Shown here one piece after another: positions 1 to 11,193 of a DNA stretch of 64,000 nt (positions within the stretch are counted from its first letter, which is position 1; each line of letters starts with the position of its first letter). This DNA comes from Eretmocerus hayati (lineage: Eukaryota; Arthropoda; Insecta; Hymenoptera; Aphelinidae). The DNA lies in contig CM056743.1 of NCBI GenBank assembly GCA_029851415.1, forward strand, positions 89,688,501 through 89,752,500, given 5' to 3'. The notes below the pieces were generated by a model, which did not search any database, was not told the origin of the DNA, and worked only from the letters and a program-made list of their open reading frames with translations. The translations under genes were made by a program, and so were the position numbers.

Positions 1-2119
1 AACGTCAAACAAGGCTCCAAGCTGGTGGAAACTTTCTCACAAAATAAATAAACCGGCTCTTTGCTTCCTTTCTGCTGCTGCTGGAATGACGTCGAAATTG
101 CGTTCTTCGACGTCATTTTTTGATGACCGAATGAAGGCGCTCGAGAGTCCCGCAAACCACGTGACATCAATTTGAATCGGGACCCGAGATAGAACGATTT
201 TCAATCATTAAAAAAAAAATACTTATCGGCTTCAGAAAAAAAAACTGTATTGTAACTTTGACTTTCTCGTCACCAACTACCGAATGGGAAAAGAATTGGA
301 TTTGATGAGACTTCCCTATTTTCACATCGTATATTTCACATAATCGGGAATGTCACTGTCGTGTAGGGGCCACCACATCGGGGGATTCCGAAAGTATCAA
401 AAATCATTATCTTTTTCGTCTATATACATACATAAATTATCCATTCTTGAGAGCGCTGTGGTCTCGCAAATAATCCCCCCTAACATGAACTTTGGAACTA
501 TGAGCGATTGTCTCAACTACGGGTTGATCGTACCAATACCCCTGAAAACCATCCTCTTTTTTCCTAGTATTCGTCTGTCTAAATCAGCAATTTTCTGAGG
601 ACGCCCCACACTGTGGCGTCAAAGATGATCCTTCTTAGCAAATATTCCGACATCATAGACAATTCTCTCAATGACACATAAACCATGTGAATGTCCCTAA
701 AACATCATATCCATTGTGTATTCAACCACATGTGCAATTCAAATCCTCAAGGGCGCACGCTGGCCTCATGAATGATTCACCTCAGCATAAAGTTCAAAAC
801 CACAGGCGATTCCCCCGAATCTTAGGTTAACCATGTAAGTATTCTCAAGAGTCATCATTTTCATTATGTTTTCAACCATATAAATTGTCAATTCTCTGAA
901 GACGCACGCTGGCCTCATAACTAATGAAATCAAATCTTATCAATTATTATTCCTCCAAGGATCGTTCATAGTGCAATAAATAGTTATTCCGATTACGGTG
1001 TATCCGTCATTTCAAATTCTTCTCGAATTATTTCACATTTGACTTGCTCATTTCGTGGCATATTTTCTGGATGCAGTGGAATCATTCTACTTTTAGATGT
1101 CGAGAACATGAGCTTGACCTACTGCTCTGTTCTTTAAACTCTCTCGCAAAGAGTAGTTCATATCTGTGTTGGAGCATTTATTCCTGGTCTTTCATTCGTT
1201 ATTCATTTAACGGGAACTAGAGTATTTACTACAATGGAGTGTGCATTTGGCTTTTAGACATGATAATATTGACTCATTCAGCTTTCTAGCGTACAATTTC
1301 CATCTTATTCAATCACTATCATTAATTGAGACAAAAGGGTCTCAGTTATATCAGTTAATAACAACAATTAAGAGAACTTTGCAGTTACTTATCATCTGTG
1401 TGATACGACATTGCCTTGATCTAAAGTTTGCTTTGCGTGATGCGCCACATCGTACCACAATTCCTTTTGTATCTTACAAATCTGTCGTATTATGTTTACT
1501 TTCATTACAGTAATTCAGTTCCCTCATAAGCTCAACCGTATCTCAACCGCAATTCTAATTACTTCTCAATTAACTTTCGATACGTTCAGTTGAATTCTCA
1601 TTATTCTATACTTTGAGATTATCGCGGGAATTTTTCCTTTGTTATAACCCTGATTACAATTTATTTGATTATTCCAGTGCCATTGATCTGAGATATTTTC
1701 ATCTTATGTGCAGTGGAAAGGAATATTTTGATTCGCGAATACCGTTGACTTTGCTTCTGCTCTTAGATTCAGCTCTGAGTGAGGCAATATTGCCCCAAGT
1801 TGAAGACTCATTCGCATAGTACTGCTATAGGTTTTGTCACTACACTGCTTCCGTATGAATTCATGATCCCACAGGCTTTGAATACCGTCATATATCCCCA
1901 CTATCAAATTAATGCAGTTTTCTCCAAGAAAACTACGATGAAGATTTTATTCTTCGTCATAATACCCGATGGATTCCTTTTAAAATACCGTTGCGTGCCC
2001 CGCAAACACTAAGGAATAATTTCAGTTTTTCCGACTCATAGTGATATATTATTCTCTTATGGTTACTTCTATCACTTTATGACAGAATATCGCTGGATTG
2101 CTACAGTTCAATTAATTGC
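1..2119. other. AT-rich stretch without a recognisable gene
   Basis: Only short, compositionally unremarkable open frames are present and none resembles a known protein. A short hairpin is visible: 12-bp arms at 85-96 and 106-117 (aatgacgtcgaa and its complement) with a 9-nt loop. Since element A on the minus strand ends its Gag at 2120, this side would be the downstream (pol) side of that element, but I see no protease, reverse transcriptase or integrase here. The rest of element A has therefore either been lost or diverged beyond recognition. Confidence 0.5.
560..930. repeat. Diverged tandem repeat, period about 150 bp
   Basis: The phrase cgcacgctggcctcat occurs at 754-769 and 903-918, each preceded by a similar 'ttcaacca...caatt' block. 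A weaker third copy (ctgaggacgcccc) sits near 595. The spacing is about 150 bp. Similarity is partial, so the copy boundaries are approximate. Confidence 0.35.
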
Positions 2120-4763
2120 TTATTCGATCTCAGCACCGGAGTCTGCATCCGCAGAATCTCGAGATTGAGTTCGATTTTCTACGGGTTTGTTCTGATGTCT
2201 ATCATCTTGTTGCGTATTTTCCTGGCCGTGATCCTGCGGAAATTGGTCACGGACCCCGTCCTGTTCAAAAGGATCCCCTTTATCACTATCCAAATAATAG
2301 TCTGGGTTCTCGCAATCTACCTCGGAATCCTTATCGCGTTGCTCATGACCCCTCAAATTTCTATCATTCGATTCATTAGGGTTGCGGATATATATGTTCT
2401 CTTTCATGGATCCTGCGTAATTGTGTGCGCGATTGGCTTCATAGAAGTGGTCGTTCCTGTTCGTATATCCTCTATAAGTGTTTTTACCGCGAAAATTTCT
2501 GGCATAACCCCGGTTTTTATGAAAATCATTCTTCATAGAACCTGCTCGATTCGACCGATTATATCTTTGAAATGTATAATGTTTTGGAATGGTTTCTAAC
2601 CTTTCCGCTAGTTGAATTTGACTTTTCGGGATAAATACAGCGTTTAATGCATATCTCACATTACGGCACTCGTTCATATCATGTCTGTGTTTACGGCAAT
2701 AACTACAGAATTTTGAATCTCGTATTCTCTTAGAACAGTTTTCGTCAATATGTCCTAGCCTACGACAATAACCACACCTAATCAGAGTCTGCGATGATCG
2801 TATTGTCACAGATTCTTCAGAAATGGACTCACGTAGTTCAATCTCTCTCATTTTCCTCTCTAAATAAGTACCAATCATATCCTCCAATTGGCCATTCTCA
2901 CTCCCGGGAAGTTTTGAAGGGGGGGTGTCCCGCAGATTCGTTTGATTCTCGGAATCTATCGCATTAAAAAATGCATCCCGTAAATTTGAAGGATTTGTTG
3001 ATTGGACTCGATTTCCGAGCGAGTCTGGTAGTCCAGAGATAAAACGTTGGAGGGCTCCAGCATTTGCATTGTGTTTATATATTTCGCGTTCCCAATACCC
3101 GAGGTTTGTATTTGTACGATATGCAATGAGCAAACGATTATGGATATAATGGATTCGCAATCCATATTCCGCCACACTCTCTCTCAGATTTCGTTGTATT
3201 ACTCTCAATTCTGTCTTGATCTCATCTGCATCTCCAAGTATAGAGTATTTAGGTTCGCGTCGGGATTGATTGTCTTCAATTATTTCGTCTGAACTGTCAC
3301 AACTATCCTTGGAATAACCCTGTTTGTAAATGCCCACATCGTATGTAGTATTTTTATCACTCTCTGACCTATCGCAAACTGTCTCGTCGATATCTGCATG
3401 TTCGAATTCTTTCAAGTCATCGTACGGGTCTTGTCAGCGTGAGCGTCATTTGATCCGGTTCTCAAACGACGTTCTTTCTATATTACGTTCACGTGGCTGT
3501 TCGTACTCTCCGGATTGCTCGATCTGGTTTGATTCCCTTAAATAATGCATCTCAGCGTCAAGGCTCCCGGTGAGCGGTCGGCTGGCGGTCTTATTAGGTT
3601 TTGAATAATGCATCTCCGCGTCTTGACTGTTAGGAAGTCGTTGGCGGGCAATCTTTCGCGTTTCCGCATCGGCGCTCTCGGTGAGCTGATTACGGAATAT
3701 AGGCCTACTTATCTTATGCAATTCAGTACCGACCCTATGCGGCCGATTCCTGAAGCGCGACCCTATGTCCTCATGCATGGAGCAAGGGTCCTGGCCATCA
3801 TACCTCTGCGACTCAGCATCTTGGCCCCCGAATGGCCGTTGGCTGGAACTATAATCAAACCGCCTTTGCAATCCATCATCACTGACGAGAGGCCACGGGT
3901 ATTCTCCCGGCATTGTATATTCAGTTGAGCCCGTAGATTTTTCAGTATTGTTATCATTAGAGTTTCGCGCATCTGCGTCACGTTTGTTAAGTATTTCTTC
4001 ATTTTGTATTTGTCCGTCGTATCGCGAGGATTCCGCAAATACTCGTTCTGCTCGGAATTGATCATAATCATTATTGTCAGGTATATCCCCCACTTTTACG
4101 CGTGCCCCGTTCGAATTCTGTGTTTGTTCCAGGAATTCCCTCAAATCCATCAACACCGTTATTTCCCCGTCATCGAAGTATTCAGACTCCGCCGTAAGCA
4201 TTCGACTCAGATCGCGAAGAGCAATTTCCATATGCAATCCATCCGGCTGCTGCAGACCCACATCTGCATTCATAAACGCTAGCATGATCCTCTTGGCCCT
4301 AGGGTCGCCCTCCATTGACCGTTTCCGAAAGTGTTTTTCCATGTGCGCGACGCCGTTTACATTGGCGATACTTGGGGTACTGGAGGCTTCGGCGCCTCGT
4401 CCAGCTCCACTGGGGGTCGATTCTAAACTCTGGCCGTGGCCGCTAGACCACTCACACTGGTCGCGTGACCAGCGCGGACACGCTTATATGCGTGGGTCTG
4501 CGTGGAAAAAAATGTCCGTGTCCCGCGATTCCGCGTTTCGTACAGTAAGAACAGAAACGCGGAATCGCGGACCGCGGACGTTTCTTTCCGCGCAGACCCA
4601 CGCATATAAGCGTGTCCGCGCTGGTCACGCGACCAGTGTGAGTGGTCTAGCGGCCACGGCCAGAAATTAAAATCGACCCCCTGCCCGAGTTATTCTCAAT
4701 CGAGCTATTGGAAATATTTCCAATTGTATCATGGTATTCATTATCTCTTCGATTACTTGCCAT
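2120..4763 (-). pseudogene. gag: Errantivirus/gypsy-like Gag, decayed (element A)
   Basis: Nucleocapsid/capsid polyprotein of an LTR retroelement. One minus-strand frame runs from an ATG at 4761-4763 (start M-A-S-N-R-R-D) to a stop at 2120. It is broken by a 268-bp MITE (4413-4680) and by two in-frame TGA codons within about 12 bases of each other between 3436 and 3448. The C-terminal half has the capsid-like run ending in a G-L-P-x-x-L-G motif followed by N-P-x-x-L (about 3000-3060). Two CCHC zinc knuckles of the form C-x2-C-x4-H-x4-C follow, at 2735-2776 and 2666-2707. The tail is rich in Arg, Asn and Asp. The middle (3450-4000) is polar and low complexity, with repeated 'D-A-E-M-H-Y'-like units. 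Pol is not visible downstream. The Gag identity rests on the capsid-like run and the paired knuckles; assignment to the errantivirus side of Ty3/gypsy is inference. Confidence 0.75.
4413..4680. mobile_element. 268-bp near-palindromic MITE in element A gag
   Basis: Almost the entire segment folds on itself: arms of about 125 bp (4413-4538 against 4557-4680) around a short centre near 4545. Tips read GGGGTCGATT and its complement. The bases just outside are CTG on both sides (4410-4412, 4681-4683), a plausible 3-bp target duplication. It splits the Gag frame, so it inserted after or during decay of element A. No transposase. A 3-bp duplication fits PIF/Harbinger- or CACTA-type elements, but the superfamily is not settled. 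Confidence 0.75.
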
Positions 4764-5113
4764 CTTATCATTTGGGTTTGAAATTTGTATAGATTTATAG
4801 CTGCTGATTTTTGACACGTTAATCAAAGAGCACAAGTTTGGGCGAAAGTAAAAAATGTTTGCGAGTTCGAAAAGTATCACTATTGGGCCCCTGCTGTCTG
4901 CGGTGAGCTCGGCTCGAGCTATCGTATATAGTAAAATATCATCACCTTTGATTATTGGCTTGAACAGAGTTCAATTATGATCTGCGTTCTTTTTCATAAA
5001 TATGCTTTGATATCTGTTCGACTATATTTGGCTTCTAGAAAATTTTTGAAAATTCAAGTCGGTGACTCGCCACTCTCCCCACGAGGGACGAAAATTGGGA
5101 AAATAATAAAATT

Positions 5114-5119
5114 ACTTAC
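5114..5119 (-). promoter_or_regulatory. Consensus splice donor GTAAGT
   Basis: The minus strand reads TCTGG|GTAAGT directly after the hydrophobic leader codons. No acceptor can be assigned with confidence. A weak candidate lies near 4900, where an AG precedes a frame that is open into gag. Confidence 0.5.
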
Positions 5120-5163
5120 CCAGATGCTGCATAGACCATGAAGTAGATGAACCAGATGGACAT
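5120..5163 (-). CDS. Leader exon encoding a signal-peptide-like start
   Basis: On the minus strand an ATG (5161-5163) opens a run of 14 codons plus two bases, M-S-I-W-F-I-Y-F-M-V-Y-A-A-S-G. It is strongly hydrophobic and ends in small residues like a signal peptide. It runs directly into GTAAGT (5114-5119), a perfect splice donor; unspliced, it stops one codon later. It lies between the likely primer-binding site (5270-5286) and the Gag ATG (4763), the part of the leader where errantiviruses place the donor for their spliced envelope RNA. Inference: this exon supplies the start and signal peptide of a spliced env product. Alternative: the first coding exon of an unrelated host gene. Element B has an equivalent at 49650-49699 in the same codon phase. 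Confidence 0.45.
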
Positions 5164-5269
5164 CCTTCCTGTCCTTCCTCCTTGTCAGTGGCAGCTGGAT
5201 GCGGTTGAATCAGGTAAAGCGCGACGCGGTTGACGCGGTAAAAAATTTTCCGAATTTTTCCACGCAGTA

Positions 5270-5286
5270 TCCCACTCATGACACCA
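5270..5286 (-). other. Candidate primer-binding site of element A
   Basis: The minus strand begins TGGTGTCATGAGTGGGA, three bases after a CA dinucleotide that could end an LTR (5290-5291). Starting with TGG and GC content fit a tRNA 3' end. From memory it is close to leucine-tRNA-type primer sites (two central mismatches). Element B has a TGGTG-starting site in the equivalent position. Confidence 0.45.
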
Positions 5287-5289
5287 GTT

Positions 5290-5760
5290 TGTTACGGAAA
5301 TTCCTATCGTGGATTCTTTTATACTGCACCTGGGGAGTCCTGACTCGACAGGTAGGTGGGTGGAAATTCGGAAGTATAGTAAGTACAAAGGGAATCCCTA
5401 GAGCTGCATTCATTAGTCCGAAAATACAATTACGAGAGAGAGACTTTACAAAATACTGGGGTTGATTCTACTTGAGTGGAGTCCGTCAAGGGCTGAGGTA
5501 CTCGTCGATCGGTCAGTTCGTACTGAGAACTAGAAGCCCGGCGTCAACTGCGCGATTCTAAGGGCAAACGTACGTGACGGAGGCTCGTGATTAACTGCGG
5601 TTCAAAGAGAGCCTGTCAGTGCTTTTGAGCTCTATTTATACTCTTTGAGACCCCGCGCTTCTCCTTCGTTCGTGGCCAGGAGGAATGCAGGTGAGGCGCG
5701 GCAGCGCTTTGTCCTTGCACCCCTCGTCTAGACTCGCGGGCGCTACTCGCGGTTTCTCGG
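5290..5760 (-). repeat. Candidate 5' LTR region of element A
   Basis: Region upstream of the likely primer-binding site. It holds two TATA boxes on the minus strand (TATAAATA at 5633-5640 and TATAAAAG at 5317-5323). No second copy is seen in the window, so the far boundary is a guess and LTR status is inferred only from position. Confidence 0.3.
5633..5640 (-). promoter_or_regulatory. TATA box (TATAAATAG context)
   Basis: The minus strand reads AGTATAAATAGAG, a strong metazoan TATA match. It would place a transcription start near 5605-5610 and a leader of several hundred bases before the hydrophobic exon at 5163 and the Gag ATG at 4763. Confidence 0.5.
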
Positions 5761-5851
5761 AGCTTCTCCTAGCTTCTCGAAGTCTCCACTTCTCTGTATG
5801 CCTATACATTAAGATACATAGTATATCTATAGCTTACAATACAAGGTACAT

Positions 5852-6553
5852 CTATATGTTAGAATACCAACTATGCCTATATGGGATACGCATATACTCC
5901 CACATGCGGAGTATATATAGAGCTAGTTGGGAACCGACTAGGTTCCTGACAATATTCATCTGATTTCGAGATGAACACTTTATGATTGTAACTTCATCAT
6001 CACCAAAAACTTCTCTTCCCGAAGCAATTGATGGAATGGATCCCTCGAAATCAATCTCATTGCTTTTCAGAGAATTCTCGGTTGAGGTTGTCATGCCTAT
6101 TTGACTATTATCTAGGACCAAAACTCGCGGAGACATCTGTCCATCTATTGGAGAATTAACCATGGATTCAGCTATTACTCGAGCTTCGTCAAGCTTTTGC
6201 TGCAACCTCCGCTTTTATCTCTCGTTGGCTCGAGAATATAAGCTCCGATGCTTCAGCACTCGTTCCTCTGCTCTGTCACCCAGGCCCTTTCTCTTCCTGC
6301 TGCGGGCGAGGTCAACTCCTTCCTGGTTCAGGTTCTTTCCTTCCGTTTCTCCCGCCTGTGGCGTATTATCATATCTTGTCACTCCACGCGTAACTCCATC
6401 AGTCGAGTGTGCCACTCGTGGCGCGCTATAACTGCCCCCTCCCTCCCCGGAGGTCCGAATGGGATTTACTTGGGGAAATCTTGCCGTCGATGCTGAACAT
6501 TCCATCTCGTTTCTCCTTCTGCAGGGCCTGGAAGCGAGAATACAAGCTTGCAA
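5852..6553 (-). pseudogene. Unrecognised broken ORF
   Basis: Two open stretches, 6215-6553 and 5852-6205, lie in the same minus-strand frame and are separated by a single TAA (6212-6214). Together they give about 230 codons, unusually long for this AT-leaning sequence. The first half is Arg/Gly/Ser-rich with a K-R-K-G-L-G run. The second has a charged helix-like start (R-R-L-Q-Q-K-L-D-E-A-R) and an acidic stretch, then runs into low-quality sequence near 5900. It lies upstream of element A in the same orientation. I do not recognise it; a Gag or ORF1 remnant of another retroelement is possible, and so is a chance frame. Confidence 0.3.
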
Positions 6554-7038
6554 AGTCGTGTGAGTAATCAGCTCAACTCACACACACGACCAAGCTTACG
6601 CGGCTCAACAGAACATTCCCTTCCTGTCCTCCGAGCCTCTACCACCGGCCATGGGGTGAAGCTTCCCACAAACATCTGCTCCATTCAACCAGAAGTTCGC
6701 AGCCTACGCTTGAGTGGCATGAACCACTAATTGTTGTTCCAACTGTTCCTAACAGCACCCCCCGCGGCCAGTTCAGCTCATTAGAGACCATGAACATTCA
6801 GAATGAGCAAGCAGAGTCCCGGCTTTATACCGTAGCCTAATTACCACTCATAATACCATGTGCATAGTATGGTGTTGAGGCACTGCGGTGCAACACCGCC
6901 AATCCTTTGGACCTCTTCTATCGACAGGGGACTCATTCAAGAATCAGCTTGACGAGATAAAATCTCTCGTGAACCAAAATGACGTTGTCTCTGCACCTTG
7001 ACCTGCAACCAGGGGTGACAAACGCATCGCTTACCCTC
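6554..7038. other. No gene seen
   Basis: Short frames only. Nothing recognisable between the broken ORF and the start of the foldback at 7039. Confidence 0.4.
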
Positions 7039-9294
7039 CACGGCAGGGCTGAACCAACTTTCAAAGCGACTGGAAGAAACTCCCGAGACTTTAATGGGGT
7101 CTGAAGATAGATATTAAAATATGTTACCAAAGAAAGAACTGTCGTAACTTATGGGGCCGATTCCGAGAAAAACAATTATTGAGTCTGGCGAATCGGATTT
7201 TATTGGTAAAATGTATGAACTTGTGCGGTTGTGAGTCATACGAAGGAATTCTGTTTTCATATTCTTAATTTTCTATCTCCCCATCAGAAAAATGACAAGG
7301 AAAGAGTGGTAATGTACTGGAACATGTTCAGACCAAGGCCTGAGAGTAGACGAATGATCGAGCACAGGAGTTACCACAATTACGTGAAGGTGAGCGCAGA
7401 CCCATCAAGTTCTATAGATCGTTAATTCATAGGATCGAATCGAATACATATCAAAATAGTCAAATCTCACGCTCATTATACTGAGATACACAATATAGAT
7501 ATTGGGAATCTCAAATATCCATCTCCCGTGTAGAAGCGAGCGTATCGAAAACATAAACAAACGAATTCGCAAGTTGATACTAGGCGTAGTATAGCAAACA
7601 GGAGAGAGTGGGAGGGGGGGATTACACGTTGGTCTCTCTGATTCTAGCGAGCGTTTCACAGTGAGTACTTATTGATATTGAGAGCCCTTATCATGTGTTA
7701 CTGTGAAAGACTGCCCAATGAATTCTATCAAAAGATGAGAAATCACAGAACTAAGAGAACATGCCGGTACCCCCGATGAACACGTATATCCTATATAACT
7801 TCTCTCATCGCTTAATGGAATTCAATGGGGAATATCCCACTCCAACACCCGAATAGGGCTCTTAACGCTTAGGCTACCGGCCTGGCTCATACATGAGCCA
7901 CCCGTGACCTTGCATGATCCTTGGGACATACCGGATGTTTCTATGAATGGAATTGCTCATTTGGAGATATTAATCCCCTTGGGAATAATGCCGGCAGTCT
8001 CAAGGTTAATATCAACAAATACTGTCTGGGAAAAGCTTGCGGGAATCAGCGAGATCAACGTGTCCCCCCTCACCACTCTTCTCTGTTTGCTATACTATAC
8101 GACCCCTAGTATCAGTCGCAAATTGATTTGTTCATGTTCTCGATACGCTCGCTTGTACACGGGAGATCGATAATTGAGCTCTTCGATATCCATGTCGTGT
8201 ATCTCCCAAGGGAGGACCACAGTGTTTGGGTCGCCAATTCCGACCAAAATTTTTCTGTCTCGTACCACCCAGAAATTGGAAAATCCGAAATATTAAGGAC
8301 CAATGGGCCTTCTGTTTAAAGTGCCGAGCATGAACTTTAGCATTGAGAGTATCTCCCTATATTATATAGTTGAAATGAAAACTTTCGAGCGATTCCACCG
8401 AATTCCTCTGTATTCCACTGAGTGCCACCAAGGGCCACCGAGGTCCACCGAGCGCCACCACCTTCCACCGAATTCATGCGAATTCCACTGAATTCCACTG
8501 ACTTCCGCCGAATGCCACTGAACTCATTAGATATTCCACTGAATTCCATCACTCTTCCACTGAATTCCTTTGTTCTTCCACTGAGATTCCACTCCCTAAC
8601 ATTACCATTTTCCACCTACGTTTTTACGGGGGTTGGCGAGCGTAGCGAGCAGGGGGGTACCCCCCCTAGTATCTATATACATCAATTTTCAACATGGGCC
8701 TATATGGGCAACGCTAATGTCATGGGCTGTAGTTTTGAACAAAAGGCCCATTGGGCCTCGATATTCTAGATTCTCCAATTTCTAGGTTATACGAGACTGT
8801 CGAAAAATTTTGGTCTAAATTGGTGACCCGAACACTATGGTCCCTCCTTGTCAGTATAATGAGCATTGAAACTGCCTATCCTAATATGTATTCAGTTCGA
8901 TTCTATAAATCAACAACGCATAGAACTTGGAAACCATGCGCTTATCTCTACGTCATTATGAAAACTTCTCTGCTCGATCATTCGTCTACTTTCAGGCCCT
9001 GGTGTTAACACGTTCCGGTACATGACCACTTATTTCTCGTCACTTTCTTGATGGCGAGATAGAGAATTGAAGATATGAAAACAGAATCCCTTCGTATGAC
9101 TCAAAACCGCACAAGTTTATACATTCCTCTGATGGAAATCGATTATCCAGACTCAATGACCGTTCCTCTCAAAATCGGCTCCATTACTCACCACAATTTC
9201 TTCTCTGTGAAGTATTTTCATATCTACTTCAAGATCCCATTGGAATCTCGGGAGTTTCTTTCAGTCGCATTCGAAATTGGTTCAGCCCTGCCGT
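7039..9294. mobile_element. Long foldback element, family F1 copy 1
   Basis: Imperfect inverted repeat of about 2.2 kb. Tips read CACGGCAGGGCTGAACC at about 7039 and the complement ending near 9294. Matching landmarks include ctcccgag near 7081 with its complement near 9248, and the gtagtatagcaaacaggaga block near 7588 with its complement near 8085. The fold centre is near 7780. The right arm is longer because a minisatellite-containing segment (about 8290-8760) interrupts it. The same family recurs at 32870-34303. No transposase is encoded; mobility is inferred from having two copies with shared tips. Confidence 0.65.
8388..8592. repeat. Minisatellite of TTCCACTGAA-type units
   Basis: About twenty imperfect units of roughly 10-11 bp built on attccaccgaattc / ttccactgaa. 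It lies inside the right arm of foldback F1 copy 1 and has no counterpart in the left arm, so it is a later insertion or expansion. A long minus-strand frame across it is a product of the repeat, not a gene. Confidence 0.8.
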
Positions 9295-9718
9295 GCCGCC
9301 TCTCAAGGCTCTCCAGTCGTGAGTAGAGCACGTCGGGTGGAGGCAAAGTTCCTCAGACTATCGTGTGCAGGTCAGTGGACGAACAGCATAGAGTTGATGA
9401 GAACATGACAAGTTGATCCGCAGAGTGTCTAGTTCCTGCGCGATCCTACTCAGGAATATCAATGCAGCAAATGACCAGTGTTTGACGATTTCATCATGCA
9501 TTTTTAAATCCAGAGGGCATTTGAAATTTCGCTCGAAGTTCTGCATTGGAAACTTTCAGAGATGTTGGAAGAGGTCGCTGAATCAAGATACAACAGTATT
9601 GCGCGGGAACTGGGCTTTTTGCGGATAAACTCAGCATCAACTCCATGCAATTCGTCCACCGACCTGCAGACGATAGTCGAAAAAACTTCTCCTCCGCCAC
9701 GGCGCCCCCTACGCATGA
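9295..9718. other. No firm gene
   Basis: Overlapping short frames on both strands. None has a recognisable motif. Confidence 0.35.
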
Positions 9719-10048
9719 TTGGAAGGGCTCAAGAGAGGGCGTGCACTATGCTTGTCATCCCTGCCTCACACATTAGCAGTGCGTAGGGTCGATGACCAAC
9801 AGTTAGCGTGTACATCGTGTCTCGAGGAAATCATCGGGAGGCAGAACTCCAAGCTGGAGAAGCTTCAAGCTGATCGTCAGCTGCTCATGCTACAAAATTC
9901 CTTAATGCGAGGTCAGATGATAAGCCTGACCAAGCTCCTGACAGACAGCCAGAGTATTCTGCAAGATGATAGATTCGAGAATAATGGTCATCATGATATC
10001 GTTGTTAATACACACCAGTCTTCGCGCCCGCGCCCTGTACTGAGGTGA
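9719..10048 (+). CDS. Possible coiled-coil coding fragment
   Basis: An open frame of about 109 codons without a convincing ATG at its start. It contains C-T-S-C followed by a Leu/Gln/Lys-rich heptad-like segment (about 9830-9950) that could form a coiled coil. In LINE ORF1 proteins of the CR1/L2 group, a Cys-rich finger followed by a coiled coil is common, so this may be an ORF1 remnant. Nothing upstream or downstream confirms that, and chance cannot be excluded. Confidence 0.22.
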   Translation: MEGLKRGRALCLSSLPHTLAVRRVDDQQLACTSCLEEIIGRQNSKLEKLQADRQLLMLQNSLMRGQMISLTKLLTDSQSILQDDRFENNGHHDIVVNTHQSSRPRPVLR

Positions 10049-11193
10049 GACTCGTCTCATAATCAACATGCTGGGAAGCACCACGCGGAGCGTAGTGATG
10101 GTCTAGAGCACTGTCTCAAGATTAGCTCGTCACTAGTTCCGAATGTACACTAGACAATTTAATGACCAACATTGTATTCAGCAGGTCGAAATAAGCTGGG
10201 CTTGCTGTTGAGACACATTTTTGTCTCATCAAGAGAGAGCTTCCCGTCAAGTTTGACATCATAGCAAGGGACTCTAAAGACGCTGTCCTAAAAGACAACA
10301 GTTTTTAGCGTTCTAGAGAGAGTTCTGATTTTTGGGAGAGGAGAAGACTGCAGATTTGGTTCTCACATCCCAAAATCCACAAGAATCCGTGGTTTATTGA
10401 ACGGTTTCGCACATGTCCATGACCATTTTTGGATAAATGGCTCGAGAATTCAAAAAATTGGCCTTTTTCTTGAAAACCCTACGAGGCAGATTTGAATCAT
10501 TATTCGATGTTGTTCCCGACACCAGAAACTACTACTCGGAACGAAGGTCGGCGGGGGAGTCTGCGGGTTCATTGAGAGATGGTTAAGGAACACCATGTGT
10601 GATGAGATGGAGAATCATGTCAGGGAAACCAGGCAAAAAATACCTTACTCTGAGAAAACCAGCTGATTGGAAGTGTGGCGAAGTTACTCCACCATAGCAA
10701 AGGATGCAGTTGTTTTCATTCTCTCAAGTGAAATGTACCTATACACGGCGAAAATACTGCTTTGTACTAATTGCATCATCAAGCTAACGGTATGTGTCGT
10801 GAAACTATGCACCATTCAAATGTCATTCGACGATGAATGCTCGTACTCAGAGAAGAGTTTCCCCTGCTCGACGCCCGAAATAGGTTAGGAAGTGTGCATA
10901 AACCACGCAACCCAATTTGCGATGATTTTTAGCCCCCCCCCCCCCCCCCACCTGAAACGTCTTCTTCTTCTTCGCGCATTTGGCCCGTGGACTACAGTCC
11001 TCTCGCCATAACCGGGTAGTGCACCTGAAACGTGGTTTGAGTTGGGAATTTTCAAAACATCCATTCAAGTCTGATATATATTCCAAAATTAATTTTATCT
11101 CTGACAACTCGTGCTCAAGCAACATGTTTTTCTTAATCCACACCTGTACATCGTGAATGATAGGTAAAGGGTGTCTTTATCCACTTTCGTCAA
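10049..11193. other. No gene; 17-base poly-C tract
   Basis: No recognisable coding region. A run of 17 C occupies 10933-10949. A minus-strand frame across it encodes poly-Gly and is not credible as a gene. Confidence 0.5.

Noticed and set aside
2165..2599. 144-codon hydrophobic plus-strand ORF
   Set aside because: Antisense shadow of the Gag zinc-knuckle region. Its hydrophobicity comes from the complement of polar, AT-rich codons.
4074..4670. 198-codon plus-strand ORF and its minus-strand partner at 4423-4605
   Set aside because: They run through the 268-bp palindrome, so each strand encodes nearly the same peptide; the plus frame is also antisense to gag.
5114..5640. Promoter and first exon of a host gene
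   Set aside because: Possible, but the primer-site-like sequence at 5270-5286, the position upstream of Gag, and the parallel in element B favour a retroelement leader. Not excluded.
8337..8769. ORFs across 8388-8592 on both strands
   Set aside because: Products of the TTCCACTGAA minisatellite.
10847..11143. 98-codon minus-strand ORF with poly-Gly
   Set aside because: The Gly run is the poly-C tract; no other coding sign.
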